A stretch of 64,000 nt of DNA from Niveispirillum sp048066115 (GTDB lineage Bacteria; Pseudomonadota; Alphaproteobacteria; Azospirillales; Azospirillaceae): contig NZ_JBLTYX010000021.1 of assembly GCF_048066115.1 (NCBI RefSeq), forward strand, positions 1-64,000, written 5' to 3'. Below are positions 1 to 8,065 of the stretch, piece by piece (position 1 is the stretch's first letter; each line of letters begins with the position of its first letter). The notes under the pieces were generated by a model. The model did not search any database. It saw only the letters and a program-made list of their open reading frames with translations, and was not told where the DNA came from. A program made the translations under genes and the position numbers.

Positions 1-4
1 GGGG

Positions 5-96
5 CGTAGGTCAGGTCGAGGCGTCAGCCGAGCCCTGACGGCAAAGGCATGGGGCTTGTTCTGTCAGGGCTCGCCTTCGGCTCGACCTGACCTACG
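5..96. repeat. Nested palindromic repeat, family A copy 1
   Basis: Outer arms at 5-20 and 81-96 (CGTAGGTCAGGTCGAG and its exact complement) enclose inner arms at 29-39 and 63-73 (CGAGCCCTGAC and its complement). The whole unit folds as a hairpin with a bulged middle. A second copy lies at 17746-17835. It sits just downstream of the 3' end of the minus-strand monooxygenase at 105-1205, so it could act as an intergenic REP-like element or transcript 3' structure. Confidence 0.8.
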
Positions 97-104
97 GATC
101 TGGG

Positions 105-1205
105 TCAGGCGGCGGCGGAACGGTCGGCGGCGAGCAGGGCACGGACGCGGGGGATGACATGCTCACCCACGCGATAGGCCTCCTCCAGGTGCGGGTTGGC
201 CCCCAAGAGGAACCGGTCGATGCCGGCGCGGGCATAGTCGGCCAGGGTGGCGGCCACGGTCTCGTACCCGCCGACCAGACCCACGCCTTCCTCCCCGCGC
301 AGCGCGGCAAAACCGGCCCACTGGCCGTCGGTCTGGCGGAAACTGTCGAAGTCGGGGCGGTCGGCTTCTTCACCGGTCAGGGTCACGGTGCGGCTGCCCG
401 CCGCCTCCCACTGTCGGCGTAGATGGGTCCAGGCGGCCTCGTCCGAATGGCGGGCGATGATATCGGCGGCCAGACCGAAGCGAACCTCCCGGCCGGACGC
501 CCGGGCGCGGATATCGGCGATGCGGGCCTTCAACTGGTCCAGCGGGGCCGGGGTCAGCAGGTAGATGTCGGCATGGCGGGCGGCCAGCTCCAGCTCCCCC
601 TCCGTATCCCCCGACAGGTGGATTTCCGGCAGGGGCTGGCCCGCCAGGGGACCGGCGAAGCCGCCCTTTTCCACTTCGTAATAGGCACCCTTGTAATCGA
701 AGGGCGTGTCGCTCCAGAAGCCCTTGACGATGTCCAGGAACTCGCCGGTGCGGGCCACCTGCTCCTCGCGCGACCGCGAACGGCCATGCCAGGCGCCGTT
801 CTGCCCATCATCGATGTGCAGGTGCCAGGCCAGCCGGCCGGCGGTCAGACGCTGGAAACTGGTGGCGATCTTGGCGGCATAGACCGGGGCGATGAACTGT
901 GCCGGGAAGGAGGGCAGCAGCTTCAGCCGGCGGATTTCCCGCGCCAGCGCGCCGGCGACGATCAGCGGCTCTTCCCCGGCGGCGGTCTGCGGGATCGACA
1001 GCCCGTCGAACCCGGCCAGTTCCGCCGCGCGGGCCACCTGGACCAGCAGGTCGTAATAGGTGAAGCCGTCGCGGCGCGTGCCGGTGCGGGCGTAATCATG
1101 CCGGTGGCCGGTGGCGGGCGTGTAATCGCCCCGGTTCCAGTCCTGACGGTCGGCGGCGCGGCCATCGCCCTGGGGCGGAAGGCGCCAATAGAATTCGGTG
1201 GTCAT
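105..1205 (-). CDS. SsuD-like flavin-dependent monooxygenase (LLM class) 1
   Basis: This is a 366-residue luciferase-like monooxygenase. Members of this group use reduced flavin and oxygen to cleave C-S bonds in alkanesulfonates or sulfones in the cytoplasm. The N-terminal W-R-L-P-P-Q-G-D motif (residues 7-14) matches the W-R-L-P-T-H-G-D of the paralogue at 9879-11039. The C-terminus G-A-N-P-H-L-E-E-A-Y-R-x-G-E is typical of SsuD relatives. A longer frame opens at 1292, but I chose the ATG at 1205 because it aligns with the paralogue and has GGAG about nine bases upstream. An AT-rich operator-like site lies about 100 bp upstream (1309-1327). The substrate is unknown; a sulfonate or sulfone is inferred from the DszA/DszB-like neighbours. 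Confidence 0.85.
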   Translation of the reverse strand: MTTEFYWRLPPQGDGRAADRQDWNRGDYTPATGHRHDYARTGTRRDGFTYYDLLVQVARAAELAGFDGLSIPQTAAGEEPLIVAGALAREIRRLKLLPSFPAQFIAPVYAAKIATSFQRLTAGRLAWHLHIDDGQNGAWHGRSRSREEQVARTGEFLDIVKGFWSDTPFDYKGAYYEVEKGGFAGPLAGQPLPEIHLSGDTEGELELAARHADIYLLTPAPLDQLKARIADIRARASGREVRFGLAADIIARHSDEAAWTHLRRQWEAAGSRTVTLTGEEADRPDFDSFRQTDGQWAGFAALRGEEGVGLVGGYETVAATLADYARAGIDRFLLGANPHLEEAYRVGEHVIPRVRALLAADRSAAA

Positions 1206-1308
1206 CGCGGATACTCCATCCAAGCCCGCCCGGATCTCCTGGACCCACGGCGCGACTTCTGTTATATTGGAGAAACTGTCCGCTAAATTCACACCACCGG
1301 CGACGGCG

Positions 1309-1345
1309 TGTCAATATATTTTACACAATGATGTTATAGTGGATG
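1309..1345. promoter_or_regulatory. AT-rich operator-like region, copy S1
   Basis: TGTCAATATATTTTACACA (1309-1327) is an imperfect inverted repeat around AATATATT. It is followed by a TGATGTTATAGTG stretch that recurs nearly identically at 2044-2071. It lies upstream of the minus-strand monooxygenase starting at 1205. Related sites occur at 2040-2095, 4312-4329, 11100-11225, 14987-15004 and 18933-18950. Confidence 0.5.
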
Positions 1346-1352
1346 GTGGATT

Positions 1353-1976
1353 TTACCCAACCGCCTGGGCATAGGTGATGACCATGTACATAACCGCCTC
1401 TTCCTCGCCGGGATTGGCGTAGGAATGGGGCAGGTCGGCGTTGAACCAGGTGGCATCGCCGGCATCCAGCGTCACATGGTCCATGCCGACGCTGATCTCG
1501 ATCCGACCCTTGGTGACCACGATATTCTCGATGGTGCCGGGTGCGTGGGCGCTGGCCTTTTCCAGGCTGCGCGGCTTCATCACCAGTTCGTAGAATTCGG
1601 TCTTGCGGTCGCCCTCGAACGGGAACAGGGCGCGCGAGGTGAAGCTGCCATCCTTGGAGGTCAGCAGCTTGGCATCCGCCGCCCGCATGACGCGCAGATT
1701 GGCCCGCTCCCCGCCGCCCATCAGCGTGGAAAACGGGATATCCAGGGCGGACGTGATCTTCCACAGCAGGCCGATGGTCGGCATGGACCGGCCGGTTTCG
1801 ATCTGGCCGATCATGGCGCGGCTGACGCCGGCGGCTTTGGCCAGCGCCTCCAGCGACAGGCCGCGCTTGGTGCGGATACGCTTCAGGTTGGCGCCGATCA
1901 GTTCGCCCAGCTCATCCGCACTGGTGTCGGGCTTCACCGCTTCCAGCGTGTCGTCCAGCATCTCGTCCTTGGCCAT
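1353..1976 (-). CDS. XRE-family regulator with C-terminal cupin domain
   Basis: This 207-residue protein has an N-terminal helix-turn-helix of the Cro/CI (XRE) type (about residues 25-80; L-E-A-L-A-K-A-A-G-V-S-R-A-M-I-G-Q-I-E) and a C-terminal small cupin barrel (about 110-200) that would bind a ligand. Proteins of this layout are one-component repressors or activators of small-molecule catabolism. I chose the ATG at 1976, where the HTH starts after a normal leader; the frame itself opens at 2039. It is divergent from the nitroreductase at 2187, and the intergenic region holds a copy of the AT-rich motif found at other promoters of the island. It is therefore the best local candidate for the regulator of that motif (inference). 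The ligand is unknown. Confidence 0.85.
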   Translation of the reverse strand: MAKDEMLDDTLEAVKPDTSADELGELIGANLKRIRTKRGLSLEALAKAAGVSRAMIGQIETGRSMPTIGLLWKITSALDIPFSTLMGGGERANLRVMRAADAKLLTSKDGSFTSRALFPFEGDRKTEFYELVMKPRSLEKASAHAPGTIENIVVTKGRIEISVGMDHVTLDAGDATWFNADLPHSYANPGEEEAVMYMVITYAQAVG

Positions 1977-2039
1977 GGCGCAGCCCCGTTCCGCATCACA
2001 AGGGTTGTAAAGGCAGCATGGCACAGGATGCAAAAACAT

Positions 2040-2095
2040 CCACTATATTTTACAAACGTATGTTATAACGTCCATCCAATATAGCGGCACTTTCG
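2040..2095. promoter_or_regulatory. Divergent promoter with AT-rich operator-like sites, copy S2
   Basis: This region lies between the XRE-cupin gene (start 1976, minus) and the nitroreductase (start 2187, plus). It contains TATATTTTACAAACG followed by TATGTTATAACG, almost the same string as at 1316-1340. A CATCCAATATA element at 2083-2093 matches the one at 14986. The position is suitable for autoregulation of the XRE gene and control of the nitroreductase. Confidence 0.5.
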
Positions 2096-2186
2096 GCCCG
2101 AACGCCCGCCCCTGCGGTTTACAAGAGCCGCACCGGACTTGGCAAGCCGCGTGCCTGCATTTTCCTTGAGCTTCCGGAGCCTTTCC

Positions 2187-2768
2187 ATGTCGAGCCGCCA
2201 AAGCGCGCATCCCGTATCCGCCCAATTCACCGACCGCTGGTCCGCCCGTTCCCTGACGGGGGAGGCGATCGACGACAGCGACCTGCTGACCCTGTTCGAG
2301 GCGGCGCGGTGGGCGCCGTCCGGTTTCAACCAACAGCCCTGGCGCTTCGTCTATGCCAAGCGCGACACGCCGCATTTCCCGCTGTTCCTGGAACTGCTGG
2401 CGGAGACCAACCGCGCCTGGGCCGCCAAGGCGGCGGCCATCGTCTTCGTGTTGTCGGAGAAGCGGTTCGAGCGCAATGGAGAATGGCATGACAGCACCTC
2501 GCACGCCTTCGATACCGGTGCCGCCGCTTTCAGCCTGTCCTTGCAGGCCAGCCTGCTGGGCTGGAACAGCCGCACGGTGGGCGGCATCAACCGTGGGGCG
2601 GCGAAGGAGGCACTAGGCGTGCCGGATGATTACGCCATCAATGTCGCCATCATCATCGGCAAGCGCGGCACGGTGGAGGAACTGCCGGAGAAGTTCCGGG
2701 CGCGCGAGGTGCTGAGCGACCGGTTGCCGCTGGACAGGATCGTGGCGGAAGGGCGGTTCGTGGCCTGA
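2187..2768 (+). CDS. Nitroreductase-family flavoprotein
   Basis: This 193-residue protein belongs to the NADH/NADPH-dependent FMN nitroreductase superfamily. The motif A-A-R-W-A-P-S-G-F-N-Q-Q-P-W-R-F near residue 40 is the classical FMN-binding signature, and the length is normal for a homodimeric single-domain member. The start at 2187 has GGAG about 11 bases upstream; an in-frame ATG-less extension back to 2139 lacks homology. In this context it could supply reduced flavin to the monooxygenases (a DszD/SsuE-like role) or reduce a pathway intermediate. That role is inferred, because SsuE and DszD belong to different families. It is divergent from the XRE-cupin gene. Confidence 0.85.
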   Translation: MSSRQSAHPVSAQFTDRWSARSLTGEAIDDSDLLTLFEAARWAPSGFNQQPWRFVYAKRDTPHFPLFLELLAETNRAWAAKAAAIVFVLSEKRFERNGEWHDSTSHAFDTGAAAFSLSLQASLLGWNSRTVGGINRGAAKEALGVPDDYAINVAIIIGKRGTVEELPEKFRAREVLSDRLPLDRIVAEGRFVA

Positions 2769-3058
2769 TACGCAACACCGTGAAACGGGGTTGAGGGGGG
2801 CGTTGCGCGGGGATGGGCTTCCTGTTCCGTGCGGCGTTCCTGCGCAACCGGGTGAAACGGTTGTGGCGGTGGTGTTGCACAGGTGCTGGCAGCGTACGCT
2901 ACGCAACATCGTGAAACGCCGTTGAATGCGACGTCGCACAGGGAATGTCCTGCGCAACGCCAATAGCCACGCGCGGAGACGCATGGTGGAAAAAGCCGGA
3001 ATTCGAGTGATTACGGTCCGCAGGATAGCGCGGAATTGGGGCGGGTAACAAGAGAAAC
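2769..3058. repeat. Non-coding stretch with irregular CGCAAC/GTGAAACG repeats
   Basis: No credible gene is present. The block CGCAAC-(2-4 nt)-GTGAAACG occurs at 2771, 2843 and 2902, and a bare GCGCAAC at 2952; spacing is 72, 59 and 51 bp. Complementary GTTGC strings at 2802 and 2873 would let each unit pair with the next. It lies between the convergent nitroreductase and DszB-like gene. Confidence 0.5.
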
Positions 3059-3084
3059 CGGGGCCCGTCCTGCGACGGGCCCCG
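3059..3084 (-). terminator. Rho-independent terminator of the DszB-like gene
   Basis: A perfect 11-bp stem (3059-3069 with 3074-3084, CGGGGCCCGTC arms) with a 4-nt loop lies eight bases past the stop of the minus-strand gene at 3092. Read on the minus strand, the stem is followed by GTTTCTCTT. Confidence 0.75.
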
Positions 3085-3091
3085 ATCCCTA

Positions 3092-4189
3092 TCAGCCCCG
3101 GCTGTTCAACAGCTTGCGGGCCTCTTCCAGCGGCCTTGGATCGGCCCAGGCATGCAGGTCGAAATCATGGTCCAGGAAACCATGGACCCAGAGGAACTTC
3201 TTCTGCTGGTCGAACAGGGTCAGGCGTTCCTCGGACAGGTCGGGATGCAGGCTCTTGTTGAAGTCGGCACCATAGGCCTCCGTCACCGCATCCCGGCTGC
3301 CGCGGGTTTCGTCCTGAAGGATGTCCTTCACCCCTTCCAGATTGCCGGCGGCCCAATCGGCGGCGCGCAGGGTCTGGGCCAGGAAGCGGACCACCAGGTC
3401 GAAATGCTTTTCCAGCAGGTGATTGTTGACGGTGATCGGGCGCGGGGTGCCGTTATTCACCCGGAACCGGCGTTCGGGCAGCTTGTCCAGATCGATGCCG
3501 ACCACGACGCCATACTGCTTGGCGGCATCGACGGCGGACGCACCTTTCACATAGACGGCATCGACATGGCCGGCCGCCAGCGCGTCCAGCGCCCAGAGTG
3601 CGCGCACGCCCTCGCCACGCGGATCATTGCCGCCAGCCAGATCGGCACCACGGCCATTGGCGCGGCCCGACCCGACCTCCACGAATTCGACATCGTCGAA
3701 GGTCAGGCCGGCGAAGGCCAGCGCCCCCTTGTAACCATGCAGCGACATGCCACGGGCGATGGAGGTGCCGCGCACATGGTCGGGGATGGGGTTGGCGTTG
3801 TAGCTGGGCAGGGCCAGCTTCTTGCCCTTCAGATGCTTGGGCTCGGTGATGCCGCTGTTGGGACGGACCAGGATGGATTGCCATTCATCGATCCAGGTCA
3901 GGCCGATCAGGCGGGTCGGCGCCCCTTGGGCCCGTGCCCCCAATGCCAACATATTACCACCCTCGCGGATCAGCGAGGGCAGGTCATGGTCGTAATGATG
4001 GCGGCGCAGCTGCTGCTGGCCGGTTTCCTGCAGGGTTTCCAGTTCGATCTTGTCATTGGTGAACTCTCCCCCCAGCCAGCCCAGCTTGTAGGCCAGACCC
4101 GTGGCGGTGGGCACGGGGCAGCGTGTGAACCAGATCTTGTCGAGCGTGCTGTTATCGGCCACGGGGGCCTGGGCGTGGATGTCGGGCAT
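3092..4189 (-). CDS. DszB-like sulfinate desulfinase 1
   Basis: This 365-residue protein has the periplasmic-binding-protein-like fold of the SsuA/NrtA superfamily but no signal peptide, as in DszB, the 2'-hydroxybiphenyl-2-sulfinate desulfinase of the 4S pathway (also about 365 residues). Cys24 in R-C-P-V-P aligns with the catalytic Cys27 of DszB (N-C-P-V-P). His65 and Arg75 in R-E-G-G are ten residues apart, as are DszB His60 and Arg70. The C-terminal segment Y-G-A-D-F-N-K-S-L-H-P-D-L also matches DszB (G-F-G-A-D-F-Q-Q-R-L). I chose the start at 4189, with AAGGA upstream. A perfect palindromic operator lies 123 bp upstream. It likely hydrolyses a sulfinate to sulfite. A cytoplasmic solute-binding protein is the alternative. 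Confidence 0.75.
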   Translation of the reverse strand: MPDIHAQAPVADNSTLDKIWFTRCPVPTATGLAYKLGWLGGEFTNDKIELETLQETGQQQLRRHHYDHDLPSLIREGGNMLALGARAQGAPTRLIGLTWIDEWQSILVRPNSGITEPKHLKGKKLALPSYNANPIPDHVRGTSIARGMSLHGYKGALAFAGLTFDDVEFVEVGSGRANGRGADLAGGNDPRGEGVRALWALDALAAGHVDAVYVKGASAVDAAKQYGVVVGIDLDKLPERRFRVNNGTPRPITVNNHLLEKHFDLVVRFLAQTLRAADWAAGNLEGVKDILQDETRGSRDAVTEAYGADFNKSLHPDLSEERLTLFDQQKKFLWVHGFLDHDFDLHAWADPRPLEEARKLLNSRG

Positions 4190-4311
4190 GGTGGATTCCT
4201 TATGATGCAAGGATTGTTGCGGGCACAGGCGGGCCGGCAACGTCGGCAAGGGTGCGCGACGTAGGCGAAAGGGCCGTGCAGGCGGGAATGGATGGTGATT
4301 TAACGCCTATA

Positions 4312-4329
4312 CGTCTAATATATTAGACG
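4312..4329. promoter_or_regulatory. Perfect 18-bp palindromic operator, copy S3
   Basis: CGTCTAATATATTAGACG is its own reverse complement. It lies upstream of the minus-strand DszB-like gene that starts at 4189. It is the best copy of the AATATATT-centred motif seen at six promoters of the island. Confidence 0.65.
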
Positions 4330-4362
4330 ACACTGTGCAAGCGACAATCAGCGGCGAGGCGT

Positions 4363-5154
4363 TCAGGATTGCGCCAGAGCGATGGCGCAGAAGGCCCGGT
4401 CGATGGCTGCCGCCGCCGCATCCCGGTCGCGGGCAGGCAGGGGCGGCGGGGTGGGGTCCAGCCGTTCGGCCAGGAACCGGTCCAAGACGGGGTCGTGGGG
4501 CTGCCGATCCTGTTCCCCGCCATTGGCCTTGCGGGCCACCAGGTCGGCGACGCGGGAACGCACATCGTCAGACGGCGTCAGGCCGGCCAGCAACGAGGGC
4601 ATGTCCATCGGCGGTGGTGCATGCCGCCTGACCAGCCATTCTAGGCAGCAGGCGGCGCGCAGGGCATAACAATAATCCTTGGGCCGGGCGGCATCACCGC
4701 CTTCGCGCACCTTTTCCAGGCTGCGCCGGCCCAGATGCAGGTAATGGCCGGCCAGCGCATTGGGATCGGCGGCATCCGCCACCAATTGCCGGATGGTGGT
4801 GACGGACGGCGCCTCTGGCTGATAGGAGATGGGGGAGGACAGCCATTCCAGCAGGGCGGCATTGGAGCGCAGGGACAGTTGCAGCGCCTTGCGCAGGTCC
4901 CAGCCGCCAATATCCAGGACCGGGTCGATGGGCCGTTCGATCACGTCACGCTGCGGCGTCACCGACAGATAGTCGGCGACGGGGCGCAGATAGACGAAGC
5001 GCACGTCATAATCGCTGTCGCGCGATGGGAAGCCCCAGGACCGGCTGCCGGATTCGATGGCGAACAGGATGGTGACCCTGTTCTCCGCCGCCATCCGGTC
5101 CAGTTCCGCCTGGACCCGGACGCGCATGGCGGGATCGATGGCTTCATGGCTCAT
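4363..5154 (-). CDS. RlaP-like nucleotidyltransferase 1
   Basis: This 263-residue protein belongs to the DNA polymerase beta superfamily group that includes RlaP, the nucleotidyltransferase associated with RNA-ligase repair systems. The motif G-S-R-S-W-G-F (36-42) is followed by D-S-D-Y-D, giving catalytic carboxylates Asp48 and Asp50. The C-terminal half is helical, as expected in this family. It starts four bases after the stop of the related gene at 5159-6151, so the two are co-transcribed. No RNA ligase or toxin-antitoxin partner is visible in the window. Its presence between sulfur genes is unexplained. The family assignment is firm; the substrate (RNA end, nucleotide or antibiotic) is unknown. 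Confidence 0.75.
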   Translation of the reverse strand: MSHEAIDPAMRVRVQAELDRMAAENRVTILFAIESGSRSWGFPSRDSDYDVRFVYLRPVADYLSVTPQRDVIERPIDPVLDIGGWDLRKALQLSLRSNAALLEWLSSPISYQPEAPSVTTIRQLVADAADPNALAGHYLHLGRRSLEKVREGGDAARPKDYCYALRAACCLEWLVRRHAPPPMDMPSLLAGLTPSDDVRSRVADLVARKANGGEQDRQPHDPVLDRFLAERLDPTPPPLPARDRDAAAAAIDRAFCAIALAQS

Positions 5155-5158
5155 CTCG

Positions 5159-6151
5159 TCAGGCTCCGTCGCAGATGCGGGCGCGGTGGGCCCGCAGGAC
5201 CAGCGTTTCCATATAGTCCATGTCCGGCTGGTCGGGCAGGGGGGAGGCGGTGGCCGCCGCTTCCGCCTGTGCCATCAGGGCTTCCACCATTTCCTCCACC
5301 CTGTCCACGGGCACCAGCCCCTGGCGGATGGACAGGATTTCGGCGGCGTCGGGCAGGGGCAGGGTGATGTGGCCGCTGGTCAGCAGTTCCAGCGTCTGCC
5401 GGCCGATCCGCACGGCGTGCGCCATGCTTTTCCAGTCGATGCCGCCGGCGGCGGCGGTATCCAGGCTGCGGCGGCCATAATCGGCCAGCAGCCGTTCCAC
5501 CACATCGCGCGCATTGCGGATGCCAGCCTGGAAGGACAGTTTCTTGCCGCAGACCTCTAGATGGCGGACCCGGTTGCCACCCGGCATGTCCAGATCGACG
5601 AAGCCGATATGGGGACCGGTATCGGCCAGACCCGCCTGCGGGTCGGCCGTGCCCAGGGCGGCACCCGGCCCGTGGAGCGCCTCCGCCGCGTTCAGCCAGT
5701 CGAGCGCCAGACGGGCGGCATTAAGGCGCTGGCCACGCTCACCGAAACGGTGGGCCTGACGCTGGCAATAGCGCAGGGCGGCTTCGACCTTGCGCGACAG
5801 GAAACGGTGGCGGTTGGCCTGGATTTCCCGCCAAAGCGGGTGCGGCGCGCCGATCAGGGCACTGTCGGGGGCGAACAGCATCTCCAGCGCCAGGGTCTGG
5901 CCTTCCGCCAGCAGGTCCAGATAGCGCTGCAGGCTGAACAGGTCGCGGTCGATGGCGCCGGGGGCGTTCTTCTGCCCATGGGCCTTGTCCGGTCCTTCAT
6001 TGATGGTGGCGGGGACGCGTTGCAGCAGGATGTCGCGGACGGCGGGCAGAAACACGCCCTTGTAATCCAGATCGGATTGCGGGGTGGCCGTGCCGTAGAG
6101 GTGCGAGCCGCCCCACATTTCCACGATCAGTTCCACGGCCGGTCCCCGCAA
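5159..6151 (-). CDS. RlaP-like nucleotidyltransferase 2
   Basis: This 330-residue protein is a second polymerase beta-type nucleotidyltransferase, with G-G-S-H-L-Y-G-T (14-21) and Q-S-D-L-D-Y-K-G giving Asp27 and Asp29. The second domain is helix-rich, with basic patches. The frame begins with TTG at 6151; no in-frame ATG precedes it before a stop, and GGGA lies about ten bases upstream, so a TTG start is likely. It lies 55 bp downstream of the ABC exporter gene that ends at 6207 and 4 bp before the next nucleotidyltransferase. The two are divergent in sequence and probably work as a pair. Function is unknown; nucleotide transfer to RNA or a small molecule is inferred from the family. Confidence 0.7.
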   Translation of the reverse strand: MRGPAVELIVEMWGGSHLYGTATPQSDLDYKGVFLPAVRDILLQRVPATINEGPDKAHGQKNAPGAIDRDLFSLQRYLDLLAEGQTLALEMLFAPDSALIGAPHPLWREIQANRHRFLSRKVEAALRYCQRQAHRFGERGQRLNAARLALDWLNAAEALHGPGAALGTADPQAGLADTGPHIGFVDLDMPGGNRVRHLEVCGKKLSFQAGIRNARDVVERLLADYGRRSLDTAAAGGIDWKSMAHAVRIGRQTLELLTSGHITLPLPDAAEILSIRQGLVPVDRVEEMVEALMAQAEAAATASPLPDQPDMDYMETLVLRAHRARICDGA

Positions 6152-6206
6152 CCCGTCACATCCCAGTCATGGGGGTACCCGACATCGGCGGCGGGTGCAA
6201 TGATGG

Positions 6207-8063
6207 TCACCCCACCGGCACCGCCCCCGATACTAGCCCAAGTGTATTCGCCTCATACGCCCGGTAGAGCCCGGCATAGGCACCGCCGGCGCCGATCAGG
6301 GCCTGGTGGCTGCCGATTTCCACGACGCGGCCCTGGCGGATCACGGCGATGCGGTCGGCGTCGCGGATGGTGGCCAGGCGATGGGCGATGATGATCGATG
6401 TGCGGCCTTCACACAGGCGGCGCAAGGCGCGCTGGATGCGGCGTTCGGTGTGGACATCCACGGCCGATGTCGCCTCGTCCAGCACCAGCACGGCCGGGTC
6501 GGCGATATAGGCGCGGACCAGGCAGACGAGTTGGCGCTGGCCCAGGCTGAGATGGCTGCCCATGGGGCCGACCTGGGTTTGGTAGGCGTGCGGCAGGCTT
6601 TCCAGCACTTCATCCGCACCCAGATCGCGGGCAGCGGCGATCAGATCGTCGTCGCTGGCGCCGGGGCGGGCCAGGCGCAGATTGTCCAGGATGGTGCCAC
6701 CGAACAGGACATTGTCCTGCAACACCACGCCGACATGCCGGCGCAGGCTGCGCTGTGACAAGGTGCGGACATCATGGCCGTCGATGGTCACCGCCCCGCC
6801 ATTGGCGTCGTAGAAGCGGGTGAGAAGCTGGACCAGGGTGCTTTTGCCATGGCCGGTGGGGCCGACGATGGCCAGCACTTCGCCGGCCTTGATATGCAGG
6901 TCCAGTTCCTTGATCACCGGTTCCGGGCGGCGCGGGTCATAGGCGAAGCGGACATTGTGGAAGCCGACATCACCGCGCACGGCGGGCAGATCGACGGCAT
7001 CGTCGGCATCAACGATGTCGGGCTTGGTATCCAGGGTCAGGAAGATGCGCTGGGCGCAGGCGGAGCCATTGGCATAGCGTTCGAACAGGTCGTTCAACTC
7101 CTGCAGGGGCCCTAAGAACTGGAACACGAAGAACAGGCTTTGCGCCAGTTGCCCCACCGTGATCTCCCCCAGCGCCAGGCCGCGGGCACCGACCACCAGC
7201 ATCACCGCCATGCCGGCCGTGGTCAGCACGGCGGTGAAGGGGGCGAACCAACCGGCGCGGATATTGCCGCTGACCAGGGCCCAGGAAAAATCCCTTACCA
7301 GCCAGGAGTAACGGTCCCAGTTCTGCTGTTCGCGCACCATCTGCTGGATCAGGCGCACACCCGACACGCTTTCCACCAGATGCGCGGTGAAGCGGCTGCG
7401 CGCCTCCGCCACCCGCGCCCAGTTGCGTTGCGACACCCGCTTGAACAGGATGGTGGCGCCGACCAGTACGGGCACGATGCCGGCCAGGGACAGGAACAGG
7501 TCGTGGCTGATGGTCCAGAGCAGGATGCCGGCCAGCCCGCAGCGCAGCAGGGCGGACAGCAGCTCCGGCGGACCCTGGATCAGCAGGGGTTCCAGCGTGT
7601 CGACATCGCGGTCGACGCGGGAGATGATGCGGCCGGCCTTGGTACGGTCGAAATAACCGACGCTGAGCCCCTGGACATGGGCGAAGACCTGGATGCGCAA
7701 CCCGTTCAGCACCTTGAGTGCCGCCGTGCTGGCCAGATAGCGCGACAGGCCGCCCAGGGCGAAGCGTAGGGCCCAGGTGGTGAACAGGCCGATGGCGGCC
7801 CAGAGGATAACCTGATTTTGCGTCTGCCAATGGTCGCCGACCTTGATGAAACCATGGTCGATGACATAGCCGATGAAGAAGGGCCGCAGGAACACGGCCA
7901 CGGCCAACAGTGCCTCGATCCCGATGACCGCCGCAATACGGTGGCTTACGGGGCCGAGCAGCGGCAGGAGGCGTTTGGCCATGGATCGGTTCAGCGACTG
8001 TTTGGCCAGATGCTCCTCGATCTCGATATCGGACAGGGCTTTCAGATTGCGGTTGGGCGGCAT
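6207..8063 (-). CDS. ABC exporter half-transporter, canonical-site subunit (pair 1)
   Basis: This 618-residue protein has an N-terminal six-helix transmembrane domain (about 40-340) fused to an ATPase domain. The ATPase has Walker A G-P-T-G-H-G-K-S-T, a signature of L-S-L-G-Q rather than L-S-G-G-Q, and Walker B V-L-D-E-A with the catalytic glutamate intact. It starts two bases after the stop of the gene at 8066, which has a degenerate catalytic site. The two should form a heterodimeric exporter of the inner membrane (type IV, LmrCD/TM287-288-like). The gene order places it downstream of a monooxygenase (9879-11039), suggesting export of a sulfur metabolite, siderophore-like product or toxic by-product. 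The substrate is unknown. Confidence 0.85.
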   Translation of the reverse strand: MPPNRNLKALSDIEIEEHLAKQSLNRSMAKRLLPLLGPVSHRIAAVIGIEALLAVAVFLRPFFIGYVIDHGFIKVGDHWQTQNQVILWAAIGLFTTWALRFALGGLSRYLASTAALKVLNGLRIQVFAHVQGLSVGYFDRTKAGRIISRVDRDVDTLEPLLIQGPPELLSALLRCGLAGILLWTISHDLFLSLAGIVPVLVGATILFKRVSQRNWARVAEARSRFTAHLVESVSGVRLIQQMVREQQNWDRYSWLVRDFSWALVSGNIRAGWFAPFTAVLTTAGMAVMLVVGARGLALGEITVGQLAQSLFFVFQFLGPLQELNDLFERYANGSACAQRIFLTLDTKPDIVDADDAVDLPAVRGDVGFHNVRFAYDPRRPEPVIKELDLHIKAGEVLAIVGPTGHGKSTLVQLLTRFYDANGGAVTIDGHDVRTLSQRSLRRHVGVVLQDNVLFGGTILDNLRLARPGASDDDLIAAARDLGADEVLESLPHAYQTQVGPMGSHLSLGQRQLVCLVRAYIADPAVLVLDEATSAVDVHTERRIQRALRRLCEGRTSIIIAHRLATIRDADRIAVIRQGRVVEIGSHQALIGAGGAYAGLYRAYEANTLGLVSGAVPVG

Positions 8064-8065
8064 CG

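Noticed and set aside
3092..4189. Periplasmic sulfonate-binding protein (SsuA/TauA)
   Set aside because: There is no signal peptide, and the catalytic-type Cys/His/Arg pattern of DszB is present; no SsuBC-type permease or ATPase is adjacent.
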